From: an uncultured Opitutales bacterium
Lineage (GTDB): Bacteria > Verrucomicrobiota > Verrucomicrobiia > Opitutales > Seribacteraceae
Assembly: GCA_943789375.1 (NCBI GenBank)
Contig: CALSTX010000004.1
Location: forward strand, 189,001-253,000
Reading direction: 5' to 3'
Length of the DNA: 64,000 nucleotides
This document shows, one piece after another, positions 1 through 8,544 of the stretch. The notes below the pieces were generated by a model. It had not been told where the DNA came from and searched no databases. It saw only the letters and a list, made by a program, of their open reading frames with translations. The position numbers and the translations under genes were made by a program. Each line of letters begins with the position of its first letter. Within the stretch, counting starts at the first letter, position 1.

Positions 1-1318
1 TCAGAGGAAAATCAATAACCCAAAGAAATTTCCACTCCTTGGGGTTGCGCAGTGATTGGCCTCGTTTTTCTAGGAGAGTCGCAGCTTCGAGTCGAACACG
101 ACCCAGGATATTACAGGAAGATTCCCAGGCGCCAGCTGCAAAAAAGACAATATCTCCATCTTTGACCTCAAGTTTATTTTTGAGGGTTTCTTGCTCAGTA
201 ACCGACAAAAATTTTAGAATCGGGGATTTCCATTCGCCACCTTCAGATTTGATAAAGGCTAGCCCTTTAGCTCCAAGGGACTTGGCTGTCTCTTCCAGGT
301 GTTTAAGTTCACCCTGGGTAATATCAGCAAGTCCTTTAGCATTAAATGCTTTCACGCAGCCACCAGACTTTACGGTGCCGGCAAATACTTTAAAGTCAGA
401 TGAACGGAAGTCTTCGGAGAAATCATGAATTTCCATTCCAAATCGCATATCAGGCTTATCGGAACCAAAGCGGTTCATGGCTTCATTAAAAGGCATGCGA
501 AGGAAAGGCGTGGCAATTTCTTCCCCAAGCGTTTCCTTCCAAACAGAGGAAAGAAGCCCTTCAATCAGGGCATACATGTCTTCGCGGTCGATAAAGGACA
601 TTTCCAAATCGACCTGAGTGAATTCTGGTTGACGGTCCGCCCGAAGATCTTCGTCGCGGAAACAGCGGGCAAGTTGATAGTAGCGTTCGATCCCGGCCAC
701 CATGAGCATTTGCTTGTACTGCTGGGGTGATTGTGGAAGGGCATAGAATTTCCCTTCATTTAAACGACTGGGGACCAGGAATTCACGGGCACCTTCCGGG
801 GTGCTTTTAAAAAGCATGGGGGTCTCGATTTCGAGAAAGTCTTGTTTGTCAAAGTATTCCCGGATGGCCATGGACGCCCGGTGGCGAAGCTTTAAAGTAT
901 TTAAATTACTCTCACGGCGGAGGTCGAGGTAGCGATAGGTAAGACGGAGGTCTTCGCCCACTTTATCTGCGGTTTCGTCCAGAGGGAAGGGCGGGGTCTT
1001 GGATTGGTTGTGCACGATAATAGAGCTGGCAAAAAGCTCGATGTCTCCGGTGTCCAAGTTGCTGTTCTCGGTGCCTTGATCACGGTTGCGAATTTCCCCT
1101 TTTACCTCAATCACACTTTCTGGTTTGAGTTTGGGGAATAGGTCGGAAAGAGTTTGATTCTCTGGATCGAGGACAACCTGAGTCTTTCCTTCACGGTCGC
1201 GGAGGTCGAGGAAGAAGACGCCTCCATGATCGCGTAGGGAATCAATCCACCCGATTAAAGTGGCGGGCGATCCGGCGTTTTCTTTGCGAAGTTGATTACA
1301 GTGATGGCTACGTTTCAT
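1..1318 (-). CDS. aspS: Aspartyl-tRNA synthetase, bacterial type (3' end outside window)
   Basis: Charges tRNA-Asp (or tRNA-Asp/Asn in non-discriminating forms) in the cytosol. Reading leftwards from the ATG at 1318-1316, an open frame of 439 codons runs off the window edge. It shows an N-terminal OB-fold anticodon-binding domain (start MKRSHHCNQLRKENAG, then GWIDSLRDHGGVFFLDLRDR), class II motif 1 around the ETPML segment, motif 2 with RCFRDEDLRADRQPEFTQ, and the GAD insertion domain typical of bacterial AspRS from about residue 290. Motif 3 and the C-terminus lie beyond base 1. It is transcribed divergently from manC. Which of the two specificities applies cannot be told from this part. The identification is firm; the family is about 590 residues, so roughly a quarter is missing. 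Confidence 0.96.
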   Translation of the reverse strand, partial: MKRSHHCNQLRKENAGSPATLIGWIDSLRDHGGVFFLDLRDREGKTQVVLDPENQTLSDLFPKLKPESVIEVKGEIRNRDQGTENSNLDTGDIELFASSIIVHNQSKTPPFPLDETADKVGEDLRLTYRYLDLRRESNLNTLKLRHRASMAIREYFDKQDFLEIETPMLFKSTPEGAREFLVPSRLNEGKFYALPQSPQQYKQMLMVAGIERYYQLARCFRDEDLRADRQPEFTQVDLEMSFIDREDMYALIEGLLSSVWKETLGEEIATPFLRMPFNEAMNRFGSDKPDMRFGMEIHDFSEDFRSSDFKVFAGTVKSGGCVKAFNAKGLADITQGELKHLEETAKSLGAKGLAFIKSEGGEWKSPILKFLSVTEQETLKNKLEVKDGDIVFFAAGAWESSCNILGRVRLEAATLLEKRGQSLRNPKEWKFLWVIDFPL

Positions 1319-1480
1319 GCCTTAATAATAAAACCTTAACTCCTTACCGAATCCATCCACGGATGGCAAGCGGGATGACGGGCGCGCAAAAAAATCAGGA
1401 TGATGATCTGGATGTATCAGGGGGAAAGTAAACTTTTTGACTCGCCATCATCTTCGCTTCCGCCATGGGTAGAGAGAGCG

Positions 1481-2563
1481 ATGAAAAATAGATATGTGGT
1501 AATCATGGCAGGTGGGCGCGGTGAGCGCTTCTGGCCCCAAAGTCGACTAAAACGCCCGAAGCATTTATTGCCAATTGTAGGGGACAGTGCGATGCTCGCA
1601 CAGACCATTGAAAGGCTTGATGGCTTGGTGCCAGCAGAAAGGGTTTTTGTCATCACCAATGCCGAGCAAAGAGATTCGGTATTGGAAACCTGCCCGAGTT
1701 TGTTGCCCGAACGGGTAATTGGGGAGCCTGTTGGCCGAGATACTGCAGCCGCGGTGGGACTGGCGGCATTATTGGTTGAGAAAGAAGATAAGGATGCAGC
1801 CTTTGCACTTCTGCCCGCAGACCATGTGATTGAGGACGGTGCTGGTTTTCGCTCCGTTCTTTCAAGTGCCTTTGATGCCGCGGAAGCAGATGACTTACTG
1901 GTTACCGTTGGGATAAAACCAAGTTTTCCTGCTACTGGTTATGGATACCTGCAGTGCGGGGAAGAGGTTGGTGGAATCTCGAGCCGTGCGGTTTCAAAAG
2001 TGCAAAGATTTGTGGAAAAACCAGATCTTGAAACGGCCAAGGATTATGTTGCAGATGGTCATTATTTTTGGAATGCCGGGATGTTTGTCTGGAGACCGAG
2101 TGTTATTCTTTCTGAAATAGACCGCTTAGTACCCGACTTGTCTACGGGCTTGCAGGAGTTACGCAGGACCTGGGCAAAAACTTCAAACCTCAAGGATGCG
2201 ATGAGGGAAGTATACCCCAACTTAAAAAAGATCTCGATTGATTTTGCGGTGATGGAACAGGCAAAGCGGGTGGTGATGCTGGAGTCAGATTTTGACTGGG
2301 ACGATGTTGGGGAGTGGCCCGCAATTGCCCGCCATTACCCGGCGGATGAAAATGGAAATGTATTTAAAGGCTCAGGGGTCGCGATCGATGCCTCCAATAA
2401 CCTAACCTTTGCCGAGCCCGGGCACTGTGTCACCTTGCTCGGTGTAGAGGATTTAATTGTTGTCCAATCGGGGGATGCCACCATGGTATGCCACAAGGAT
2501 TGTGCCCAGAAAGTCAAAGCGCTTGCCCAGGAAGTATCGGAGAAACATCCAAAGCTTTCCTGA
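1481..2563 (+). CDS. manC: Mannose-1-phosphate guanylyltransferase
   Basis: Makes GDP-mannose from mannose-1-phosphate and GTP, a precursor for surface polysaccharide. The nucleotidyltransferase signature is near the N-terminus (AGGRGERFWPQSR, then PKHLL), followed by the sugar-site motif FVEKP and a FWNAGMFVW segment; the C-terminal DWDDVGEW segment is also typical. At 360 residues it is a stand-alone pyrophosphorylase without the fused isomerase domain of longer ManC/AlgA proteins. The frame is open from 1400, but the ATG at 1481 is preferred because the signature normally begins within about 10 residues of the start, and a purine-rich AGAGAG lies just upstream. It is the first of a run of plus-strand genes. 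Confidence 0.93.
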   Translation: MKNRYVVIMAGGRGERFWPQSRLKRPKHLLPIVGDSAMLAQTIERLDGLVPAERVFVITNAEQRDSVLETCPSLLPERVIGEPVGRDTAAAVGLAALLVEKEDKDAAFALLPADHVIEDGAGFRSVLSSAFDAAEADDLLVTVGIKPSFPATGYGYLQCGEEVGGISSRAVSKVQRFVEKPDLETAKDYVADGHYFWNAGMFVWRPSVILSEIDRLVPDLSTGLQELRRTWAKTSNLKDAMREVYPNLKKISIDFAVMEQAKRVVMLESDFDWDDVGEWPAIARHYPADENGNVFKGSGVAIDASNNLTFAEPGHCVTLLGVEDLIVVQSGDATMVCHKDCAQKVKALAQEVSEKHPKLS

Positions 2564-2572
2564 TTTTTCTCG

Positions 2573-3010
2573 GTGCCAAACTATCTTGGGGTTGATTACG
2601 GAACCAAGCGAATTGGACTGGCTTGGGCCGATGAACTTGGTATTGCTTTACCGATCGGGGCGATTGCAGGAGTTGAATGCAAGGGTTACCTCGTTGAGCT
2701 AAGGCAAGAAATTCAGCAACGTCAAATTGACCATTTGGTTGTTGGCTATCCCTTGCACATGGATGGAAAAGTGGGTAAGCGGGCCAAAGAAGTAGATTTA
2801 TTTATTGGCTGCCTTGAGAAAACCTTCTCTTTACCTGTGCATCGGGTGGATGAGAGGCTGACCAGTCTTGCCGTTGTGGAGGTAATAGGAAAAAAAGCCA
2901 AAACCAAAAAAGGAAAAGAAAGTGGGAAAGTGGATGCCGCTGCCGCTTGCCTCATCCTCAAAGATTTTCTAAGCAGCGGCACCGAGGAGGGAACGCTCAC
3001 CTTTTCCTGA
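2573..3010 (+). CDS. ruvX: Putative Holliday junction resolvase / pre-16S rRNA nuclease (RuvX/YqgF)
   Basis: RNase H-fold nuclease of the YqgF family, known for 16S rRNA 5' maturation in several bacteria and proposed as a junction resolvase. The acidic residues stand out: Asp in GVDYGTKRIGLAW near the N-terminus, Glu in RVDERLTS, and Asp in the C-terminal KVDAAAACLIL. VVGYPL is the usual family signature. The start is GTG at 2573, nine bases after the manC stop, with no clear Shine-Dalgarno. The length of 145 residues is normal for the family. It is followed four bases later by truA, so the two are probably co-transcribed. Confidence 0.92.
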   Translation: MPNYLGVDYGTKRIGLAWADELGIALPIGAIAGVECKGYLVELRQEIQQRQIDHLVVGYPLHMDGKVGKRAKEVDLFIGCLEKTFSLPVHRVDERLTSLAVVEVIGKKAKTKKGKESGKVDAAAACLILKDFLSSGTEEGTLTFS

Positions 3011-3014
3011 GATC

Positions 3015-3797
3015 ATGGCTCGCGGTATTCCAGATGGTGAGCCCAGCCGGTGGAAGTGTTTGCTGGCTTATGACGGCACCGAATTTGCAGGGTGGCAAAA
3101 ACAACCTTCGGGTCTAGCTGTGCAGGATAAGGTTGAAGAAGCTCTGGTGCATATTTTTGGATCCACTGTTCGAACCATTGGCTCGGGACGTACCGATGCC
3201 GGGGTGCACGCAAAAGGGCAAATTTTCCATTTCGATGCTCCCTGGACGCATCCTGCTTCATCTTTATTGCAAGCCTTGCGTACCCATTGCCCAACGGGAA
3301 TATCTCCCCGTGCCATCTCCCAAGTGCCAGGTGATTTCCATGCCCTGCTTTCAGCCCAAGGTAAAAGGTATTGCTACCGGGCCTGTCGCGGATGGGCGAT
3401 GCCGGAGGTGGACCGTTTTATTTATTCCCTGAAAGAAAAAACCGTTGACCTAACCCGTATGCAGGAAGCAGCCAAAGTTTTTATTGGCGAGCATGACTTT
3501 TCCTCCTTTTCTGCGAGCCGGGGGGAAGAGGATAGGGGAGAGTCTAAGGTGCGTAAGGTGTGGAAGGTGAATGTGGTCGAAGTCGACCAAGAGCTTCAAT
3601 TTATTGTCGAAGGTGGTGGGTTTCTTTACAAAATGGTACGGGGTATGGTGGGAGCTCTGTTCGATGTGGGGGCAGGCAAACTCCTCCTTTCTGATATCGA
3701 GGAGATTTTTAACGCCAAAAAACGCACGGGGCGTATTGTCAGTGCGCCGGCCAAAGGCTTGTGTCTCGAAGAAGTCTTTTATCATTCTTCGAAATGA
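3015..3797 (+). CDS. truA: tRNA pseudouridine(38-40) synthase
   Basis: Isomerises uridines 38-40 in tRNA anticodon stems. The N-terminus carries LLAYDGTEFAGWQKQ. The catalytic aspartate is in GSGRTDAGVHAKGQ, and the C-terminal half has the family patterns HDFSSFSA and FLYKMVRGMVGAL. At 260 residues the length is normal. The start is the ATG at 3015, four bases after the ruvX stop. Its TGA overlaps the ATG of the comF-like gene (ATGA at 3794-3797), so translation is probably coupled. Confidence 0.96.
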   Translation: MARGIPDGEPSRWKCLLAYDGTEFAGWQKQPSGLAVQDKVEEALVHIFGSTVRTIGSGRTDAGVHAKGQIFHFDAPWTHPASSLLQALRTHCPTGISPRAISQVPGDFHALLSAQGKRYCYRACRGWAMPEVDRFIYSLKEKTVDLTRMQEAAKVFIGEHDFSSFSASRGEEDRGESKVRKVWKVNVVEVDQELQFIVEGGGFLYKMVRGMVGALFDVGAGKLLLSDIEEIFNAKKRTGRIVSAPAKGLCLEEVFYHSSK

Positions 3798-4531
3798 GAA
3801 TGAAATTATTGAGGCGAATTAAGGATGAGGTAATGGATGTTTTTTTTCCCGGAGATTGTCCAGTCTGCGGGGATCCTCCAAAGATGGATGAGGGGCACTA
3901 TGCCTGCAAGGCATGCCTCGATCAAATTGCTTGGGTGGGGGGAAGTGTTTGCAGGTTTTGCGGAATTGGTATGCATGCCATCGAGTTCCAAGGGCTTACT
4001 TGTTCCAATTGCAGAAAGCAGGAACATCTATTTCATCGGGGGAAATGTATGTTTGTGTTAGATGTAATCGGGAAGCAAATCATTCATGAGATTAAATATC
4101 ATGGGGCAAAAGATGTCTTGGATGATATTTCACATTGGTTGGATCGCTGCCCTGGATATCGAGAGTTTCTGGTCGGGGCTCATTTGGTTCCTGTTCCCTT
4201 ACACCGTAGAAGAGAATCAAAGCGTGGATATAATCAAAGCCTGTGGATTGCCAAGGCTTTAAAGAAAGACTTAGGGTCTGCCGTAGAAGTGGGAGACTTT
4301 ATGAAACGAGTCCGCAACACTTCCACCCAGACCAAGCTGGAAAAAAAGGACCGCCAAAAGAATGTGAAAAATGCTTTTGCACTAAAGCCCGGAGTTTGTT
4401 TGGATTCGATTTATAAAATCGTACTCATTGATGATGTTTTTACTACAGGAGCAACCCTCAATGCCTGCACCCAGGCGTGGAATGATGTGGGTGTCTCCCA
4501 TGTTCAAATCGCCACTCTCGGCCACGGCTAA
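3794..4531 (+). CDS. comF: ComF-like amidophosphoribosyltransferase-family protein
   Basis: Member of the ComF/GntX family: an N-terminal double zinc-ribbon followed by a type I phosphoribosyltransferase fold. In Firmicutes and Haemophilus members act in DNA uptake; in most bacteria the role is unproven. Cysteine pairs are visible as CPVCG, CKAC, CRFCG and CSNC in the first 80 residues. The PRPP-binding motif is VLIDDVFTTGATL near residue 220, and PVPLHRRRESKRGYNQ is a family hallmark. The ATG at 3794 overlaps the truA stop and is preferred to an upstream in-frame start at 3761, which would intrude far into truA. No other competence gene is in the window, so a transformation role is only a family-based guess. 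Confidence 0.86.
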   Translation: MRMKLLRRIKDEVMDVFFPGDCPVCGDPPKMDEGHYACKACLDQIAWVGGSVCRFCGIGMHAIEFQGLTCSNCRKQEHLFHRGKCMFVLDVIGKQIIHEIKYHGAKDVLDDISHWLDRCPGYREFLVGAHLVPVPLHRRRESKRGYNQSLWIAKALKKDLGSAVEVGDFMKRVRNTSTQTKLEKKDRQKNVKNAFALKPGVCLDSIYKIVLIDDVFTTGATLNACTQAWNDVGVSHVQIATLGHG

Positions 4532-4550
4532 AACTTTAATTTTTTGAATT

Positions 4551-5528
4551 ATGGCATTTTTTGGAAAACCAAAATACTCAACTGTTAGCGTAAAAGCCAA
4601 AGATGGCGTAGCCAAAGGGATATGGACCAAATGTCCAGAATCCGGGGAAATGGTCTTTGCCAAAGAGTTGGAGAAAAACCTCATGGTGGTGCCGGCAAGT
4701 GGTTACCATTTTCCTTTATCCGCCCCTAAGCGTATTGAGTCATTGGTTGATAAAGGCAGCTTTGTCGAGCATGACGCAAATTTGACATCGGCAGACCCTT
4801 TAAATTTTAAGGGCTTAGCTGCTTACAAAGATAAGCTCGCACAAAATAAGAAGAAGACGAAGCTAAATGATGCCGTTGTATCAGGGATGGCGAAAATGGG
4901 AGGTTTTCCTGTCAGTTTGGCCGTGATGGATTTTCGATTTCTTGGCGGAAGTATGGGCTCGGTAGTCGGAGAAAAAATTACCCGGGCAATCGAGCGCGGC
5001 CTTGAGCAAAAGGTTCCGGTCATTATCGTATCCGCATCCGGAGGCGCGAGGATGTATGAAGGTATTCTTAGTTTGATGCAAATGGCGAAGACGAGTGCCG
5101 CCTTGGCCCGGTTGTCGGAAGCAAAAATACCTTACTTTTCCATTTTGACAAACCCAACGATGGCGGGAGTGATGGCCAGTTATGCCACTCTTGGGGATGT
5201 GATTATTGCCGAGCCAAAGGCTTTGATTGGATTTGCCGGTCGTCGGGTTATTAAGGAAACTACCCGTGCCGACTTACCCGATGGGTTTCAAACATCTGAA
5301 TTTTTATTACATCGCGGGCTGATTGATCAAATTGTACATCGTCATGAAATGCGGGATAAGTTGATTACCTTAATCGGGCACCTTGGCCATGCCTTGCATG
5401 TAAATATGCCGGCAGCGAAGGCACCAGTGAAGAGAGCAACCCCAGCCAGAACAAAAGCCAAGAAAAAGCCACAACCGGCAGCTAAAAAAACAACTACAGT
5501 TCGCAAGAAATCTCCCGCAAAGAAATAA
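4551..5528 (+). CDS. accD: Acetyl-CoA carboxylase carboxyltransferase subunit beta, zinc ribbon degenerate
   Basis: Beta subunit of the carboxyltransferase that moves CO2 from carboxybiotin to acetyl-CoA, the first step of fatty-acid synthesis. The crotonase-like core is well conserved ([29 protein letters not shown], oxyanion-site [18 protein letters not shown]). The N-terminal zinc ribbon is altered: WTKC keeps the first Cys (residue 28), but the other three ligands become Ser31, Val47 and Ser50. The last 40 residues are a Lys/Ala/Pro-rich tail that may be disordered or bind nucleic acid. Length is 325 residues, slightly longer than the E. coli protein because of that tail. The partner accA is not in the window. 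Confidence 0.95.
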   Translation: MAFFGKPKYSTVSVKAKDGVAKGIWTKCPESGEMVFAKELEKNLMVVPASGYHFPLSAPKRIESLVDKGSFVEHDANLTSADPLNFKGLAAYKDKLAQNKKKTKLNDAVVSGMAKMGGFPVSLAVMDFRFLGGSMGSVVGEKITRAIERGLEQKVPVIIVSASGGARMYEGILSLMQMAKTSAALARLSEAKIPYFSILTNPTMAGVMASYATLGDVIIAEPKALIGFAGRRVIKETTRADLPDGFQTSEFLLHRGLIDQIVHRHEMRDKLITLIGHLGHALHVNMPAAKAPVKRATPARTKAKKKPQPAAKKTTTVRKKSPAKK

Positions 5529-5577
5529 TCGGATAACTCAAATTCCGCTTCCTGTCCGAAGTTCGGTGCTCCCATCG

Positions 5578-6831
5578 ATGAGTGAATTTTTGGATTATTT
5601 ATACAAACTCCGCAACCGTGGCTCTGCATATGGTCTGGAGAGAATGCGCACTCTTGTTTGTGCATTGGGTAATCCCCAGAATGCCTATCCTGTTATTCAT
5701 GTAGCAGGCACCAATGGAAAGGGGTCGGTCTGTGCCATGCTCGCATCCATCTACCAAGCAAATGGGTACAAGGTTGGTCTTTTTACTTCCCCCCATTTGG
5801 TAGAACTGGGAGAGCGGATTCAAATAAATGGTGAAATCATGCCGATGACGGATATTGAGCGCTCGGTTCGATCGATTCAACCCATTGCTGAAGATATGGA
5901 CAGAATGAAAGAAGGCATGCACCCCACATTTTTCGAAATCATGACGGCTGTCGCTTTTTCAAGATTTAAAGAAGAATGTGTAGATGTAGCGATTATAGAA
6001 ACTGGATTGGGTGGACGATTGGATTCAACCAATGTGGTTATACCGGAGTTATCAATCATTACCAGTATTTCCCTGGATCATTGTGATATGCTTGGCTCCA
6101 GCCTGGATGAAATTGCCGGAGAAAAGGCAGGTATTATAAAAGCAGGGATTCCAGTGGTAACTGGTTGGTTGCCTTCTGCAGCTATTTCCAGAATTTCTGT
6201 AACTGCTTCCAGGGAAAATGCTCCTCTTCATGAATTGAACATGGAGATCGCTCAATGCCCCCAAACAAACTTACAAGGATCCTTCCAGCGAAGAAATGCT
6301 GCCCTGGCTTCCCATGCCGTCAATATATTGAACCCTCTCTTACCCATAGAAAACAAGACCTGTCAAAAAGGTTTGCTCCAGGTAAACTTACCTGGACGAT
6401 GGCAAGTGATACCGGGTAAACCCACGCTTGTCTTGGATGCTTGCCATAATCAAGGAGGAGTTATTTCTCTTTTGGAAAACCTGCAGACTTTAGAAAAACC
6501 ATTTATTGTTTGGGTCGCTGCATTTGGCAGTGATCGGGCAAAGGAAGTGATTGAAGCGGTATCTCCTCTTGCTGATCGGCTGGTTTTCTTCACCTCCCCC
6601 CAACCGAGGGCTTGCAGCTTTGCAGATATGCTTGCGGTAACGCCCCTTTTATTCCATTCCAAAGTGACCCATGGAAATTGGGGAGATTTAGACAAAGAAT
6701 TTGATCAAATAAGAGCGCATCCCAAAAAAAATTTGGTGGTAACTGGATCAATTTACCTCGTCGGTCATGTTTTGTCCTTCTTACAAAATATGGCAGATGG
6801 TAATAACTCTGAACTTCAAGATATATTGTGA
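5578..6831 (+). CDS. folC: Dihydrofolate synthase / folylpolyglutamate synthase
   Basis: Mur-ligase-family enzyme adding glutamate to dihydropteroate and folates. It has the ATP-binding P-loop HVAGTNGKGSVCAM at about residues 45-58, the family motif TSPHLVELGERI, IIETGLGGRLDSTN, and SLDHCDMLG containing the metal-site His. Length is 417 residues from the ATG at 5578; a GTG four codons earlier (5566) is also possible. It follows accD by 49 bases, the frequent accD-folC arrangement of many bacteria. A 565-base gap follows. Confidence 0.94.
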   Translation: MSEFLDYLYKLRNRGSAYGLERMRTLVCALGNPQNAYPVIHVAGTNGKGSVCAMLASIYQANGYKVGLFTSPHLVELGERIQINGEIMPMTDIERSVRSIQPIAEDMDRMKEGMHPTFFEIMTAVAFSRFKEECVDVAIIETGLGGRLDSTNVVIPELSIITSISLDHCDMLGSSLDEIAGEKAGIIKAGIPVVTGWLPSAAISRISVTASRENAPLHELNMEIAQCPQTNLQGSFQRRNAALASHAVNILNPLLPIENKTCQKGLLQVNLPGRWQVIPGKPTLVLDACHNQGGVISLLENLQTLEKPFIVWVAAFGSDRAKEVIEAVSPLADRLVFFTSPQPRACSFADMLAVTPLLFHSKVTHGNWGDLDKEFDQIRAHPKKNLVVTGSIYLVGHVLSFLQNMADGNNSELQDIL

Positions 6832-7163
6832 TTTTTTCAAGGCATTGGATTCTGATTCCTCGCCCTTATTAGCAGGGAAAACCTAATTGTAAGCATAAAA
6901 TAATTGCTCTTTTGGGAATTAGGATTCTGTTTGAAAAGTTAATTTAATAAATACAAGAGTTATATTTATATGCCCTGTTATTCCTAGATTTTTTATATTT
7001 TTACATCTCTTTAATATCTGTGAATAAGTTTTGGGTAAATTGAGGATATCTTCCAATAACTTTAACTTGGAAAATAATAAAAAATCTTCTTTTATATTCC
7101 CTTTGCATCTTGTCTTTCCTTTAATCGTGCATAGTGAGGAAATTTTGCAAAAACTTATTCACA

Positions 7164-7179
7164 GTGCTAGATATAGTGG
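7164..7179. promoter_or_regulatory. NrdR box 1
   Basis: The 16-mer gtgctagatatagtgg matches 11 of 16 positions of the known NrdR-box consensus (acaCwAtATaTwGtgt), including the core CTA...ATATAG. It is the upstream member of a pair whose starts are 32 bases apart, the three-helical-turn spacing typical of NrdR operators. NrdR is an ATP-cone repressor of ribonucleotide reductase genes. The site lies about 220 bases before the nrdB start. Confidence 0.75.
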
Positions 7180-7195
7180 CCGCTCATCATGCTAA

Positions 7196-7211
7196 ACCCT
7201 ACATATTGTGC
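7196..7211. promoter_or_regulatory. NrdR box 2
   Basis: The 16-mer accctacatattgtgc matches 13 of 16 positions of the NrdR consensus. It starts exactly 32 bases after box 1. The pair, its spacing and its place before nrdB-nrdA make NrdR control of this operon very likely, although nrdR itself is not in the window. Confidence 0.8.
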
Positions 7212-7396
7212 CATTGTTTATAAAAAAATTACAAATTCTTCATTTTTTTCTTTTCTTTTCTTTCATCTTACTCACTATCAAATCATACATTAGATGATAA
7301 GCGATATTCCAAATTTTCATAAAACAAAAACAAGTCAATCAGCGTCAAAACTTCACCACTCGGGTGTCTTTTTAGCAAGATAGGGGAACAAACAAG

Positions 7397-8482
7397 ATGG
7401 ATAAAACATACGACATAGGCGGAAAAACCTTCGTTTTAAACGAAGAAAAAGCAGTACAGGCATACCAAGAGAAAAAGGTAATTAACGGTCGGGATACCAT
7501 GACTTTTAATCTACTTCCTCTCAAATACCAGTGGGCTTATGATCTCTATCGTAAAATGAAATCCAATCATTGGGAACCCGAAGATGTGCCTATGCAGAAG
7601 GACTTAGAGCAGTGGAAAAGCACCACTGAGCTTAGTGATGCCGAGCGTTGGATTATTATGATGGGTATAGGGTATTTTTCAGCCGCTGAAGGTATTGTGG
7701 GTGATAATATTCAGCATGTTGTTCGTGAACTTGTGACCGCACCGGAACTTAAGCTAGTGCTTGGGCGTCACGCCCATGAAGAAAATATTCATGCAGACAG
7801 TTTGCTCTACATGATTAGTTCTTTGGGCATCAACCCTCATGAGTGTGAAGCTATGTTTGAGCAGGTTGATACGATTCGCCGTAAAAATGAATTTGTAACC
7901 AAAGTTTCAAAAGGTCTTCGCCGTGACCTCGATTTAACCATCACGGCAAATAAACAGGAGCTAGCCAAAAATATTTTTGTGTTTGGTCAATGCATGGAAG
8001 GCACCCAGTTTTATGGTCTTTTTGGCATGATTTTGAGCCTCGCCCGTCAAAATAAGTTTCCCGGTATTGGTCAAATGTTCCGTTACACCCTCCGGGATGA
8101 ATCCAACCACATTGAATTATTTCGTAACCTGTTCCGCGTTCTTATCGATGAAAACCCGGACATCTGGACCGATGAATTCAAAAACCAGTTGGTTGACTTA
8201 ATGAAGGAAGCCGTAGAACTGGAAAAAGAATTCATTCGTGACTGCCTTCCTGTTAATTCTGTGGGACTAAGCTCCGAAGAATTTTGTGCGTACATTGATT
8301 TTATTGCTGATCGTCGCTTGGTTGGTGTTGGGTTGGAAGTCTTGCACCCAGGTCAGGAAAACCCATTCCCATGGCTTGCGGAAATGATGGATGTAAAGAA
8401 AGAGCAAAATTTCTTTGAAGGTCGGGTAACCGAATATCAAAAATCTTCCGCCTTGGCTGAAGTTTCAGATGACGAGCTTTAA
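7397..8482 (+). CDS. nrdB: Ribonucleotide reductase class I beta subunit, Chlamydia-like, no radical tyrosine
   Basis: Metal-cofactor subunit that generates the radical for NrdA. All six metal ligands of the R2 fold can be placed: Glu98 (SAAEGIVG), Glu129 and His132 (EENIHADSLLY), Glu201 (CMEGTQFYG), Glu235 and His238 (RDESNHIELF). The position of the E. coli radical Tyr122, four residues after the first His, is Leu136. Overall sequence resembles the chlamydial class Ic protein, which has Phe there, suggesting a Mn/Fe or other non-tyrosyl cofactor. The conserved C-terminal FFE.RV.EYQ segment for radical transfer is present. Length is 361 residues. It precedes nrdA by 62 bases and lies behind tandem NrdR boxes. 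Confidence 0.95.
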   Translation: MDKTYDIGGKTFVLNEEKAVQAYQEKKVINGRDTMTFNLLPLKYQWAYDLYRKMKSNHWEPEDVPMQKDLEQWKSTTELSDAERWIIMMGIGYFSAAEGIVGDNIQHVVRELVTAPELKLVLGRHAHEENIHADSLLYMISSLGINPHECEAMFEQVDTIRRKNEFVTKVSKGLRRDLDLTITANKQELAKNIFVFGQCMEGTQFYGLFGMILSLARQNKFPGIGQMFRYTLRDESNHIELFRNLFRVLIDENPDIWTDEFKNQLVDLMKEAVELEKEFIRDCLPVNSVGLSSEEFCAYIDFIADRRLVGVGLEVLHPGQENPFPWLAEMMDVKKEQNFFEGRVTEYQKSSALAEVSDDEL

Positions 8483-8544
8483 GGCTTTTTCAAAGATAAA
8501 ATTTTAAAAACAAACTAAACAATTTGGGTGGGAGTTAAATACTG

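Larger units (their letters stand above)
6832..7396. other. AT-rich intergenic leader of the nrdBA operon
   Basis: This 565-base stretch has no credible ORF in any frame. Its first part holds a short inverted repeat (CCTAATT at 6882-6888 against AATTAGG at 6917-6923) and a repeated GGATTCTG (6847 and 6922). The right part holds the two NrdR boxes listed separately. A weak promoter candidate (TTGCAA at 7145-7150, with an A/T-rich -10 region near 7168) overlaps the first box. The long low-GC leader suits a regulated operon; no riboswitch fold was recognised. Confidence 0.6.

Noticed and set aside
39-1083. Plus-strand and minus-strand small open frames over aspS
   Set aside because: They are out-of-frame shadows of the aspartyl-tRNA synthetase gene, which reads without interruption on the minus strand.
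3794-4531. Natural competence locus
   Set aside because: Only a comF-like gene is present; comF homologues are widespread without other competence genes, and none is seen here.
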